Shown here one piece after another: positions 42,332 to 48,877 of a DNA stretch of 48,877 nt; within the stretch, counting starts at the first letter, position 1, and every line of letters starts with the position of its first letter. The translations under genes were made by a program, and so were the position numbers. Origin of the DNA: Mycobacterium innocens (lineage in GTDB: Bacteria; Actinomycetota; Actinomycetes; Mycobacteriales; Mycobacteriaceae); assembly GCF_900566055.1 (NCBI RefSeq), contig NZ_UPHQ01000242.1, forward strand, positions 1 through 48,877, given 5' to 3'. Below the pieces are notes generated by a model that made no database searches, was not told where the DNA came from, and saw only the letters and a list, made by a program, of their open reading frames with translations.

Positions 42332-43419
42332 CAGACTCCCAATCCCAGGATTCGCGACGCGATGATGTTCTTCTGTATCTGTGACGTGCCGCCCATCACG
42401 CTTTGCGCGCGGCTGTACAGGTAGGCGCTGAGCAGGTCCGGGTCGCGGGTTCCGCCGACGGCCAGTGCGGCGTGTCCGACGGACTGCTCCACCCACGTCA
42501 TCAGCAGCTTGTCCAGCGATCCTTCGGGTCCGTGCGAGACCCCGTCGAGCTGTTCGGACAGCCTCCGGCGGACGTGGTGGGTCAACATCTCCGCCTGAAC
42601 AGCCGCCCATGCGAGTTCGTCGGTTATCGGATCATCGTTGCGCGCCAGCAACTCTCGTACCAGCTTGGCGTAGCGGGCCGCATAGCCCAGCGTCGACGGC
42701 TCGCGTTCGTGCCCGACCACGGTCATGGCCACCGCCCAGCCGTCACCGGGACCGCCCACCATGCGGTTCGCGGGAACGGTTGCACCGTCGAAGAACACCT
42801 GACCGAATTCGTTGCTGACGCCGTTCATCATGCACAGCGGACGTTGTTGCACGCCAGGCTGTTTCATCTCGATGACGAACGCCGAGAGGCCGCGATGGCG
42901 CTGCGCCTCCCGATCGGTGCGGGCCAGCAGCAGACACCAGTCGGCGACGTCGGAGTAGCTGGTCCAGATCTTGTGTCCGTGCACCACATAGTGGTCGCCC
43001 TCGCGGGTGGCGGTGGTGGTCAGTGACGCCAGATCCGAGCCCGCACCCGGCTCGCTGAAGCCCTGACACCAGCGCTGGCTGCCGTCGATGATGCCGGGCA
43101 GGAAGCGTTGCCGCAGTGCGTCGTTGCCGTGCCTGCCGATCCCGAAGACCAGGTAGCCCACGCTGGGGCGCGGCGGAGCGCCGGCACCCGCCAGCTCTTC
43201 GTCGACGATGACGTCGTAGACCGGAGGCAACTCCTGGCCGCCGTACTCGCGCGGCCAGGACAATCCGAAGAACCCGGCTCGGTAGAGCGCCCGGTGCCAA
43301 TCGGCCTGACGGGCCCAGTATTCGTCGTCGGTAGCGCAGAACTCCTTGGCATGCAAGGTAAGCCAGGATCGCAGTCGTTCCCGGAAAGCGGCCTCCTGCG
43401 GGGAATCACGAAAGTCCAC
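42331..43419 (-). CDS. Acyl-CoA dehydrogenase, larger subunit
   Basis: 362 residues, full ACAD fold. WCQGFSEPGAGSDLASL binds FAD and substrate, KIWTSYSDVADWCLLLARTD follows, and the C-terminus reads SVMGGTSQIQKNIIASRILGLGV. It is encoded with a shorter ACAD (overlap 14 bases). That matches the mycobacterial alpha2beta2 dehydrogenases (FadE pairs) used on bulky steroid or branched acyl-CoAs. The GTG at 43419 follows GGAGGT at five bases. Confidence 0.92.
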   Translation of the reverse strand: MDFRDSPQEAAFRERLRSWLTLHAKEFCATDDEYWARQADWHRALYRAGFFGLSWPREYGGQELPPVYDVIVDEELAGAGAPPRPSVGYLVFGIGRHGNDALRQRFLPGIIDGSQRWCQGFSEPGAGSDLASLTTTATREGDHYVVHGHKIWTSYSDVADWCLLLARTDREAQRHRGLSAFVIEMKQPGVQQRPLCMMNGVSNEFGQVFFDGATVPANRMVGGPGDGWAVAMTVVGHEREPSTLGYAARYAKLVRELLARNDDPITDELAWAAVQAEMLTHHVRRRLSEQLDGVSHGPEGSLDKLLMTWVEQSVGHAALAVGGTRDPDLLSAYLYSRAQSVMGGTSQIQKNIIASRILGLGV

Positions 43420-44311
43420 GACCGACCTCCTTCAGGCTCACCGGCCACAGCTCGGTCGACGTCAAGGCCCGGCGCAGATACACCTGCGCCAGGCAATCCC
43501 AGGTATTGCCGATGCCGCCGTGTACCTGCACCGCGGTCTCGCAGACCGTTCGGGTGGCACGCGCGCAGTACACCTTGGCGACCCGGGCAGCGTGCAGCGC
43601 CACGGCCGGTTCGAGTTCGTCCACCGCCCACGCGGCGTGCCGCAGGATGCTGATCGATCCTTCGATCAGGGCCAGGCTTTCGGCCAGCAGATGCGCGACG
43701 GCCTGATACGAACCGATTGGCTTTCCGTACTGTTCGCGGATTTTCGCGTAGTCACAGGCCAGCGCGTGCGCGCCGCGGGCGTCACCGACCAGATCCGCCG
43801 CGGTGGCTACCAGCGCGAGCGCTCGCCATCGGCCGGCGGCGTCGGCGGATACCTCGCCGACGGGAAGCGGCGGTTCGACAATGCCCGTCGTCACCCGGGT
43901 CAGGTCCGCACCGCCGTGGCCCGTATCCAGTTCGGCCGCAAGCACTGTGGTGCCCGATAGCAGCAGGGCCCGCCGGTAGCCGCGGGTATCGAATGCCAGG
44001 CCGTCGACGGCGATGGTCGCGTCGCCCCGCTCGGTGTCCAGGTGGCGGGCCAGGTCGTCGGCCAGCACCGGCCCGAGAAACGGGGCATCGACAAGTCGGC
44101 GGCCGAATTCCTCTGCGACAATGGCGACTTCGACGCCTGATGCCCCGTCGGAGCGTAGCGATCGCCAGGCCGTCGCGGCAATCTGGCGGTCCAGCCGGGC
44201 AATCCGGTCCTCACCGGCCAGGTCCGACACGGACCCGGGCCCCAGGTCGTCGGCCAATTTCGTCGCGGCGTCGCGCAATTGCCGTTGTTCAGCTGTCAGA
44301 CGGGCATCCAT
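43406..44311 (-). CDS. Acyl-CoA dehydrogenase, smaller partner subunit
   Basis: 301 residues, an ACAD with a reduced middle domain. The N-terminal helices (MDARLTAEQRQLRD) and the C-terminal FAD stretch (REQYGKPIGSYQAVAHLLAES, QVHGGIGNTWDCLAQVYLRRA) are clear, while the central beta domain is degenerate. This is typical of the second chain of heterotetrameric FadE pairs. It overlaps both the ligase gene (23 bases) and the partner chain (14 bases), so the three are coupled. Confidence 0.9.
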   Translation of the reverse strand: MDARLTAEQRQLRDAATKLADDLGPGSVSDLAGEDRIARLDRQIAATAWRSLRSDGASGVEVAIVAEEFGRRLVDAPFLGPVLADDLARHLDTERGDATIAVDGLAFDTRGYRRALLLSGTTVLAAELDTGHGGADLTRVTTGIVEPPLPVGEVSADAAGRWRALALVATAADLVGDARGAHALACDYAKIREQYGKPIGSYQAVAHLLAESLALIEGSISILRHAAWAVDELEPAVALHAARVAKVYCARATRTVCETAVQVHGGIGNTWDCLAQVYLRRALTSTELWPVSLKEVGRGLS

Positions 44312-45701
44312 GAAGCTCCTTGAGCACTCGGCGCAGCACCTTGCCCGACGGCAGGCGCGGAATGTCGGGCACGAACACGACCCGGTTCAGCCGTTTGTAG
44401 GGCGCCAGCCTCGCCGCTACTCGCTCGGTAAGCTCGGCGGCGACCCCGGCATTGTCGGGCGTATGCGTGGCGACCGCGGCGACGACCGCTTCCCCGTTGA
44501 TGCCGTCGGGAACACCGAATACCGCGCAATCGCGGACCGCCGGATGACCGTGCAACACGGTCTCGACTTCGGCCGGCGCGACCTGGAACCCGCGCACTTT
44601 GATCATCTCCTTGAGTCGGTCGGTAATTCGGAGCCAACCCTCGTCATCGAGCCAGCCGACGTCCCCGGTCCGATACCAGCCGTCGCACCACGCCTCAGCA
44701 CCGGCCGCAGCCGGCAGGTAGCCGGCCATCAGCGACGCCGAGCGGGCCTGAATCTCACCGGTGTCCCCCGGGCCGACCGGTTCGCCGGTGTCCGGCGACA
44801 CGATCCGCACGTCCACACCGGCAACCGGGCGCCCCACCGTGTCCAAGCGGGCCTGGTGGACGGGATTGCAGGCGATGACGGGTAACTCGGTGGTGCCATA
44901 GGCGGGCACCCATCCGACGCCGGTCCGCCGAGTCACCGCTTCGGCGATGCTGGCGGTGACCGGTGTGGCACCCCACATGATGAACCGCAGCGAAGACAGA
45001 TCGTAGGACTCGAGCTGCGGGTGCGACGCAAGGGCCTGTGCGATCGGCGCGACCGCCATTTCGATTGTGATGCGGTCGTTTTCGATGTGCTGCAACATCC
45101 GGTCGACGTCGAAGCGCCGATGCAGCCGCACCCACGAGCCGGTCCGCACGGCGGTCAGGATGTTGAGCAGGCCGAGGATGTGCGACGGCGGCGTGGCGAC
45201 CTGGATGCGGTCACTCTCGGTCAGCTGCAGCGCGTCGCGCCACTGGCGAACGGCGGCGTCCAGCGATGCATGGGTGTGCCGCACGGCTTTTGGCATACCC
45301 GTGGTGCCCGAGCTGAACACCAGCACCGCGTCGTCCCCGGGCTGCGGAGAACCGGTCAACGGCGCTGCGGGCGCGACCGGGTCGTCCAGGTCCAGCATCG
45401 GCATCAGGTCGGCCAGCACCGGCTGGTCGCCGACGGCGTGGGTCGGTTCGGTCAGTGCGAGGGCGTGGTCGACCTCGTCGCGCCTCCAGGCGGGGCTGAT
45501 CAGCACCGCCGCCGCCCCCAGCCGCCAGATCGCGTGCAACGCGGCGACGAACTCCGGCCGGTTGGACGCCATCATCGCGACCCGTTCGCCGGCGATGACA
45601 CCGCGTTTCTGCAAGGCCGTACCCAGACCGTCGGCCAGCCCGTCGAGTACGCGCAGGCTGAAGCGCCGATCCTCGACCACGAGCGCGGCCGGCTCGGTCA
45701 C
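44289..45701 (-). CDS. AMP-forming acyl-CoA synthetase
   Basis: 470 residues. The P-loop is VFSSGTTGMPKAVRHTH, the adenylate motif is YGTTELP, the hinge is WYRTGDVGWLDDEGWLRITDR, and the catalytic Lys of the C-terminal domain lies in PSGKVLRR. It activates a carboxylic acid to its CoA thioester, the entry step for the dehydrogenases downstream. It is the first gene of the operon, with a GTG start at 45701. It is divergent from a ferredoxin gene across a promoter with a perfect 15-base palindrome. Confidence 0.93.
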   Translation of the reverse strand: MTEPAALVVEDRRFSLRVLDGLADGLGTALQKRGVIAGERVAMMASNRPEFVAALHAIWRLGAAAVLISPAWRRDEVDHALALTEPTHAVGDQPVLADLMPMLDLDDPVAPAAPLTGSPQPGDDAVLVFSSGTTGMPKAVRHTHASLDAAVRQWRDALQLTESDRIQVATPPSHILGLLNILTAVRTGSWVRLHRRFDVDRMLQHIENDRITIEMAVAPIAQALASHPQLESYDLSSLRFIMWGATPVTASIAEAVTRRTGVGWVPAYGTTELPVIACNPVHQARLDTVGRPVAGVDVRIVSPDTGEPVGPGDTGEIQARSASLMAGYLPAAAGAEAWCDGWYRTGDVGWLDDEGWLRITDRLKEMIKVRGFQVAPAEVETVLHGHPAVRDCAVFGVPDGINGEAVVAAVATHTPDNAGVAAELTERVAARLAPYKRLNRVVFVPDIPRLPSGKVLRRVLKELHGCPSDS

Positions 45702-45755
45702 TTCTCGTTCCTTCCCCGGGGCACTGACAGTCTTGAGAAGATGCTATCGCGTTAG

Positions 45756-45776
45756 GAGAATTGTATTCTCTATAAT
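45756..45776. promoter_or_regulatory. Operator and -10 box between the ligase and ferredoxin genes
   Basis: GAGAATTGTATTCTC (45756-45770) is a perfect inverted repeat around TGT. It directly abuts a consensus -10 TATAAT (45771-45776) pointing to the ferredoxin gene, so a bound repressor would block the promoter. A near copy stands before the thiolase gene at 40191-40205. Confidence 0.72.
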
Positions 45777-45813
45777 GAAGAATGCAAGTGTTGGTCAGTT
45801 CGAGAAGGCGGTC

Positions 45814-46095
45814 ATGACGGGGCCTGGCATGGTGACGATCCAGCTCGACCGCAAGAAGGTATCGGTTCCCCTGGTCCCCGGCGAGACGCTGTTGGAAAGC
45901 GCCCGCCGCGCGGGCCTGGACCCACCGTTCAGCTGCGAGGCCGGCAACTGTGGAACCTGCATGGCCAGGCTCGTCGAAGGCAGCGCGACCATGCGGGTCA
46001 ACGACGCGCTCGAGGAAGACGAGGTAGCCGAGGGCTACATTCTGACCTGCCAGGGCGTTCCCGAAACCGCATCGATCACCGTGCGCTACGAGTAG
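45814..46095 (+). CDS. Plant-type 2Fe-2S ferredoxin
   Basis: 93 residues. The cluster ligands appear as CEAGNCGTC (Cys-x4-Cys-x2-Cys) plus a late Cys in LTCQG. The TATAAT at 45771-45776 overlaps an earlier in-frame ATG at 45775, so the ATG at 45814 with AAGG before it was chosen. Such ferredoxins feed electrons to Rieske oxygenases or P450s, but no such oxygenase is adjacent. It is probably controlled by the palindrome shared with the acyl-CoA synthetase operon. The next gene follows after 20 bases. Confidence 0.9.
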   Translation: MTGPGMVTIQLDRKKVSVPLVPGETLLESARRAGLDPPFSCEAGNCGTCMARLVEGSATMRVNDALEEDEVAEGYILTCQGVPETASITVRYE

Positions 46096-46115
46096 TCAGC
46101 AGAGAGGCACCGACC

Positions 46116-46436
46116 ATGGCCAGGGGAATCATCTATGTCGAAACTCGTCCCAGCTCACCCGAACGCGAACCGGAATACCACAGCTGGTACGACGCCGTCC
46201 ACATTCCCGAACTGGTGGCGCTCGACGGATTCGTCTCGGCGCGACGCCTCAGACCGGTCAATGATGACGGGCCATACGTGGCCCTCTACGAGATCGAAGG
46301 CGATGACTTGCAGGCGATCCTGGACAACATGATTGCCTCGGCCGGCCGCTTGCACATGTCCGACGCGCTGCAGTTCGATCCCCCGCCGGTGATGCGGCTG
46401 CTGGAGGTGACGAGTGTGTATCCGCCGGCAGGTTGA
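46116..46436 (+). CDS. EthD-like small dimeric alpha/beta-barrel protein
   Basis: 106 residues. The stretch PEREPEYHSWYDAVHIPEL resembles the EthD and monooxygenase-like ferredoxin-fold proteins that bind aromatic or polyketide-like molecules. It likely forms a homodimer with the ferredoxin gene as operon partner. Function unknown; a ring-modifying or carrier role is possible. Confidence 0.75.
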   Translation: MARGIIYVETRPSSPEREPEYHSWYDAVHIPELVALDGFVSARRLRPVNDDGPYVALYEIEGDDLQAILDNMIASAGRLHMSDALQFDPPPVMRLLEVTSVYPPAG

Positions 46437-46454
46437 TCGCCGGCCCATCCCTGG

Positions 46455-47444
46455 CTAAACCCGGCGTGCCGCAACGGAATGGGTGATGCTTCGCGCGATC
46501 AGCACGCACACCGCCGTCGTCCCGGCAACGCATGCCAGGAACGCGAACCAATTGTGGTGCCAGCCCCATTCGTAACGACCCTGCGCGAAGATCATCATCG
46601 CGACGATGCCCGCAATCGGGACCAGCACGTAGGTCGCCCGGTAGTACCGCCGCAGGATGAAGATCCCCGCGGTCCACAGCGGCGTTACCAGTGCCGCCTG
46701 GACATAGGGATCGAAAATCTTTGGGGCGCCGTAGGAGATCGGGCCGACCGACACCTGCGGCCCGCAGTGCGGATACCGCCCGCCGCCCGTGCAGACCCAG
46801 TGGCTGGTGGTGTTCAAACAAGCCAGCACGGTGATCGCGGCTGCGCTTGCGAGCACCACGACACCGAGTGCCATTCGCAGTCTCGGTCTTGGTTGGCGGC
46901 TACTCGGCCCCTGAGGCCGCTCGTCGAGCAAGCAAACCGTATCCATGACCATGTCGGCGATCGTCTGCCGTTTGGCCGTGAACAACGGCAGCAGGTAACC
47001 GATGCCGAAAGTGACCGCATCCAGGATGTGGGCGAAGTAGCGCGCGATCGACGATCCGACGCCAATGGGCTCGCCGGTCCGTTCGCTGAGTACCTTGAAC
47101 TTCAGCACCGACTTACCCACGGTCGAGCCGGTAATCCCTTGGCGGAAGCCCCAATTCCAGACCCAGTAGACCAGCATCGCCAGATTGACGATCAATCCGA
47201 CGACGCCCTGCAAGATTGAGCCCCCGTCGGCCCAGGCGATGATCAACCCGCCGACGATCCCGAGCGCCACGCCGATCGCCAACCCCAGCATGTGGTCGAT
47301 GAGATAGGCGCCTACCCGCCGGATCCACGACGCGTAGGCCGCCATCGGCAAGTCATGCATCGGTTGACCAGGGGCCGGTGGATATCCCGCGCGTGCCGGC
47401 GGTGGATAGCCGGAGGGCGGGGGCATAGGCGGCTGTTCAGGCAT
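46455..47444 (-). CDS. RDD family membrane protein
   Basis: 329 residues. A Pro-rich cytoplasmic start (PPPSGYPPPARAGYPP) is followed by an RDD domain (about 35-180) with the signature SWIRRVGAYLIDHMLG and the TVGKSVLKFKVL block, then two or three further membrane helices with a Cys-containing external loop (HWVCTGGGRYPHCGP). RDD proteins are poorly understood; some are transporters. The gene stands alone and converges on the EthD-like gene. I see nothing in 47445-47698. Confidence 0.88.
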   Translation of the reverse strand: MPEQPPMPPPSGYPPPARAGYPPAPGQPMHDLPMAAYASWIRRVGAYLIDHMLGLAIGVALGIVGGLIIAWADGGSILQGVVGLIVNLAMLVYWVWNWGFRQGITGSTVGKSVLKFKVLSERTGEPIGVGSSIARYFAHILDAVTFGIGYLLPLFTAKRQTIADMVMDTVCLLDERPQGPSSRQPRPRLRMALGVVVLASAAAITVLACLNTTSHWVCTGGGRYPHCGPQVSVGPISYGAPKIFDPYVQAALVTPLWTAGIFILRRYYRATYVLVPIAGIVAMMIFAQGRYEWGWHHNWFAFLACVAGTTAVCVLIARSITHSVAARRV

Positions 47445-47698
47445 TTGCCGGGCCTTCCACTGGCGGGTGGGTGCAACCCTACCCGAAACGGCCCGTGCCC
47501 TGGTCGAATTCGCGGGCGGCGCGGGCTACGACGCACTTCCACGCAAGTTCTGTCCGGCGCGACGCCATTGCTGACCGGAAAGCAGGGAATGCGCATTCGG
47601 CTGTTCCGTAAGGCGTTGGTGGCCCTTCAATAGACGGGGGCGCGGTGTCATTCGGCCTCCGATGTGTTGCTCGAGTCCCGCCGCTACACTTCCCGGGG

Positions 47699-47992
47699 AT
47701 GGAGCAGGATCGGTTGCGGATCGATGTCGGTCAGCTAGAAGCTACGGCGGGTCAATGGAGTCAGCGAAGCGTCGAACTTGCCGTCTTAGCACCGCCCCTG
47801 CCGGGGCAACCGTTTCAACCCACCGCCGTAGCGGTGGGCAGTGCCCACGCAGCGGTTGACCTGGCTGCGGCGGCGTTGACCGCCCGCACCCAAGCGACGG
47901 CCAGCACGGTGCGGGCCGGTGCTACGGGATATGCCAGCAACGAAGCGACGGCTGTGGCCGAGATGGCAGCCGTGCAAGCCAGGCTGGTGTAA
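47699..47992 (+). CDS. EspC-like type VII secretion-associated protein
   Basis: 97 residues (MEQDRLRIDVGQLEATAGQW). It has the helical hairpin size of EspC/PE-like secreted proteins, with Ala-rich helices and a W near residue 20. A -10-like TACACT (47685-47690) lies 8 bases before the ATG, so translation may start almost at the transcript's 5' end. The WxG-like gene follows three bases later. Together they would form the heterodimer recognised by an ESX system. Confidence 0.78.
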   Translation: MEQDRLRIDVGQLEATAGQWSQRSVELAVLAPPLPGQPFQPTAVAVGSAHAAVDLAAAALTARTQATASTVRAGATGYASNEATAVAEMAAVQARLV

Positions 47993-47995
47993 TCG

Positions 47996-48757
47996 GTGGC
48001 CACCCTTTCCCAAGTCCGGACCTGGAGCACCCAGCATCTGATCGAGGCGGCCAGCTACTGGACCAAGACCGCCGATCAGTGGGAAGACGTGTTTTTGCAG
48101 ATGCGCAACCAATCCCACACCCTGGTATGGGAAGGCGCCGGTGGTGATGCGCTGCGGGCGCGAACCGGCGCTGACTTCACAGTCGTGAGCGCCAAAGCCG
48201 ACCAACTACGCCAAGCCAGCAAGATCGCCCGCGACGGCGCCGGCACCATCGGCACCGCCCAACGCCGGGTCCTCTATGCCGTCGAGGACGCTCACAACGC
48301 GGGTTTCGCTGTCGCAGAAGACTTCTCGGTGACCGATACCCGAGCCAGCGGCAACGCCGCCGAACGGGCGGCGCGCCAAGCCCAAGCCGAGGCATTCGCT
48401 GCCGACATCCGCCAGCGCGCCACCCAACTGCTGGCGGTCGAACATGAAGTGGCCGGCAAGATCACCGCCGCAACCGCCGGAATCGCGACTACTGCCTTTC
48501 CGGAAACACCCCACGACCACAGACCGCACATTCAGGCCGTCGACCACCACACCTTCAAAGACAGCCCACAGCAACCACAGCCGGGTGATCCGGCGGGTAT
48601 GACAGCTGAGCAGGCACGGACCGCCTATGACCAACTCAAGGAGGAGATCCGCAAGCATAATTCGTGGCGGCCCCCACTCAACGATGCTGGCGCGGTCAGC
48701 GCCTACGATCGAGAAGCTGATGCGCTCAACGCCAGAAAGGCCGCCCTAGATGAGTAA
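47996..48757 (+). CDS. WxG-like type VII secretion effector, C-terminus possibly cut by an insertion sequence
   Basis: 253 residues from a GTG. The first 90 or so form a WxG100-like hairpin (SQHL region, then TLVWEGAGGDALRARTGAD with the W-E-G turn). A long helix follows (90-165), then a His/Pro-rich linker (HDHRPHIQAVDHH) and MTAEQARTAYDQLKEEIRKHN. Proteins of this plan usually continue into a toxin domain. Here the frame ends in the helix NARKAALDE at a TAA, only 13 bases from the end of a transposase gene. The real C-terminus is therefore probably missing. Confidence 0.72.
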   Translation: MATLSQVRTWSTQHLIEAASYWTKTADQWEDVFLQMRNQSHTLVWEGAGGDALRARTGADFTVVSAKADQLRQASKIARDGAGTIGTAQRRVLYAVEDAHNAGFAVAEDFSVTDTRASGNAAERAARQAQAEAFAADIRQRATQLLAVEHEVAGKITAATAGIATTAFPETPHDHRPHIQAVDHHTFKDSPQQPQPGDPAGMTAEQARTAYDQLKEEIRKHNSWRPPLNDAGAVSAYDREADALNARKAALDE

Positions 48758-48770
48758 TTCCCAACCTTGG

Positions 48771-48877
48771 TCAGTGGTCGTAGGCGATCAGTGACCTCTT
48801 GACTGGGCTGTTGATCTTCCAGTTGTGCCAGATCACAGCGGCAAGGGCGAGGAGGCGCTGGGCGACGCGGGCGTAGA
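48771..48877 (-). mobile_element. Insertion sequence, transposase 3' end (IS982-like)
   Basis: On the minus strand the window edge reads RVAQRLLALAAVIWHNWKIN, continues SPVKRSLIAYDH and stops at 48771. This matches the C-terminus of IS982-type transposases as I remember them. Only this end lies in the window, so the terminal inverted repeats cannot be checked; the boundary is probably between 48755 and 48771. Confidence 0.65.

Noticed and set aside
45756..45770. KstR or KstR2 box
   Set aside because: The palindrome GAGAAT-N3-ATTCTC does not fit the KstR (AAC-N2-GTT) or KstR2 (CAAG-N2-CTTG) patterns as I know them.

Overview
The window is high-GC actinobacterial DNA and almost certainly mycobacterial. 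It has a PE/PPE gene pair with the PPE-SVP motif, an LpqS/MmcO copper locus with a textbook RicR box, EspC-like and WxG-like type VII secretion genes, a VapBC module, and many FadE/FadD/EchA-type lipid genes. A slow-growing non-tuberculous species is the natural guess, but the species cannot be read from the sequence. No rRNA, tRNA or CRISPR array was found.

Layout. (1) 0.65-10.5 kb: a tight nine-gene minus-strand operon. Read from its promoter it encodes a TetR regulator, 3-Cys ferredoxin, cytochrome P450, amidohydrolase, two M24-fold proteins, crotonase-fold protein, fused double CoA-transferase and SDR. A near-perfect palindrome lies just upstream of tetR, and almost the same palindrome sits at the same distance upstream of a second SDR at 14.0-14.9 kb, which suggests one regulon. 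(2) 10.6-15.3 kb: a decay zone. It holds a VapBC pair whose antitoxin carries an in-frame TAG, a P450 3' fragment that lost its heme cysteine, a LuxR 3' fragment, a Doc toxin whose C-terminus runs into that fragment in antisense, a cyclase/ATPase/LuxR pseudogene with three frameshifts, and a PPE gene reduced to its two ends. (3) 15.3-18.7 kb: the copper locus, with a truncated MFS gene, lpqS, RicR box and mmcO. (4) 18.7-30.2 kb: a catabolic island of eight coupled minus-strand genes (MhpC-, MhpA- and MhpB-like meta-cleavage enzymes, KstD-like flavoprotein, luciferase-like oxygenase, SDR, cyclase, alpha/beta hydrolase), with a divergent IclR regulator and a second KstD-like flavoprotein. (5) 30.2-36.1 kb: two paralogous sensor kinases flanking one NarL-type response regulator, then a decayed and an intact MFS paralog. 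(6) 36.4-40.2 kb: PPE, PE, a MeaB-type GTPase and a thiolase. (7) 40.3-41.5 kb: a small membrane protein coupled to a proline iminopeptidase-like hydrolase. (8) 41.6-46.4 kb: an acyl-CoA degradation operon (ligase, two acyl-CoA dehydrogenases, crotonase) and a divergent ferredoxin/EthD-like pair. A palindrome in the ligase-ferredoxin promoter recurs in front of the thiolase. (9) 46.5-48.9 kb: an RDD membrane protein, an EspC-like gene, a WxG-like effector gene that may be cut short, and the end of an insertion sequence.

From memory, the order mmcO, kinase, narL-like regulator, MFS, small membrane protein, pip matches Mycobacterium tuberculosis Rv0846c down to Rv0840c. On that reading the catabolic island and the PPE-PE-meaB-thiolase block are insertions into, or retained pieces of, a conserved backbone, and cysK2 (Rv0848) is missing here.

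The most interesting candidates for new biology are the TetR-P450-M24-CoA-transferase operon with its remote operator, the meta-cleavage island, and the two-kinases-one-regulator unit. Start sites were chosen from gene overlaps, Shine-Dalgarno sites and family length. No database search was possible.
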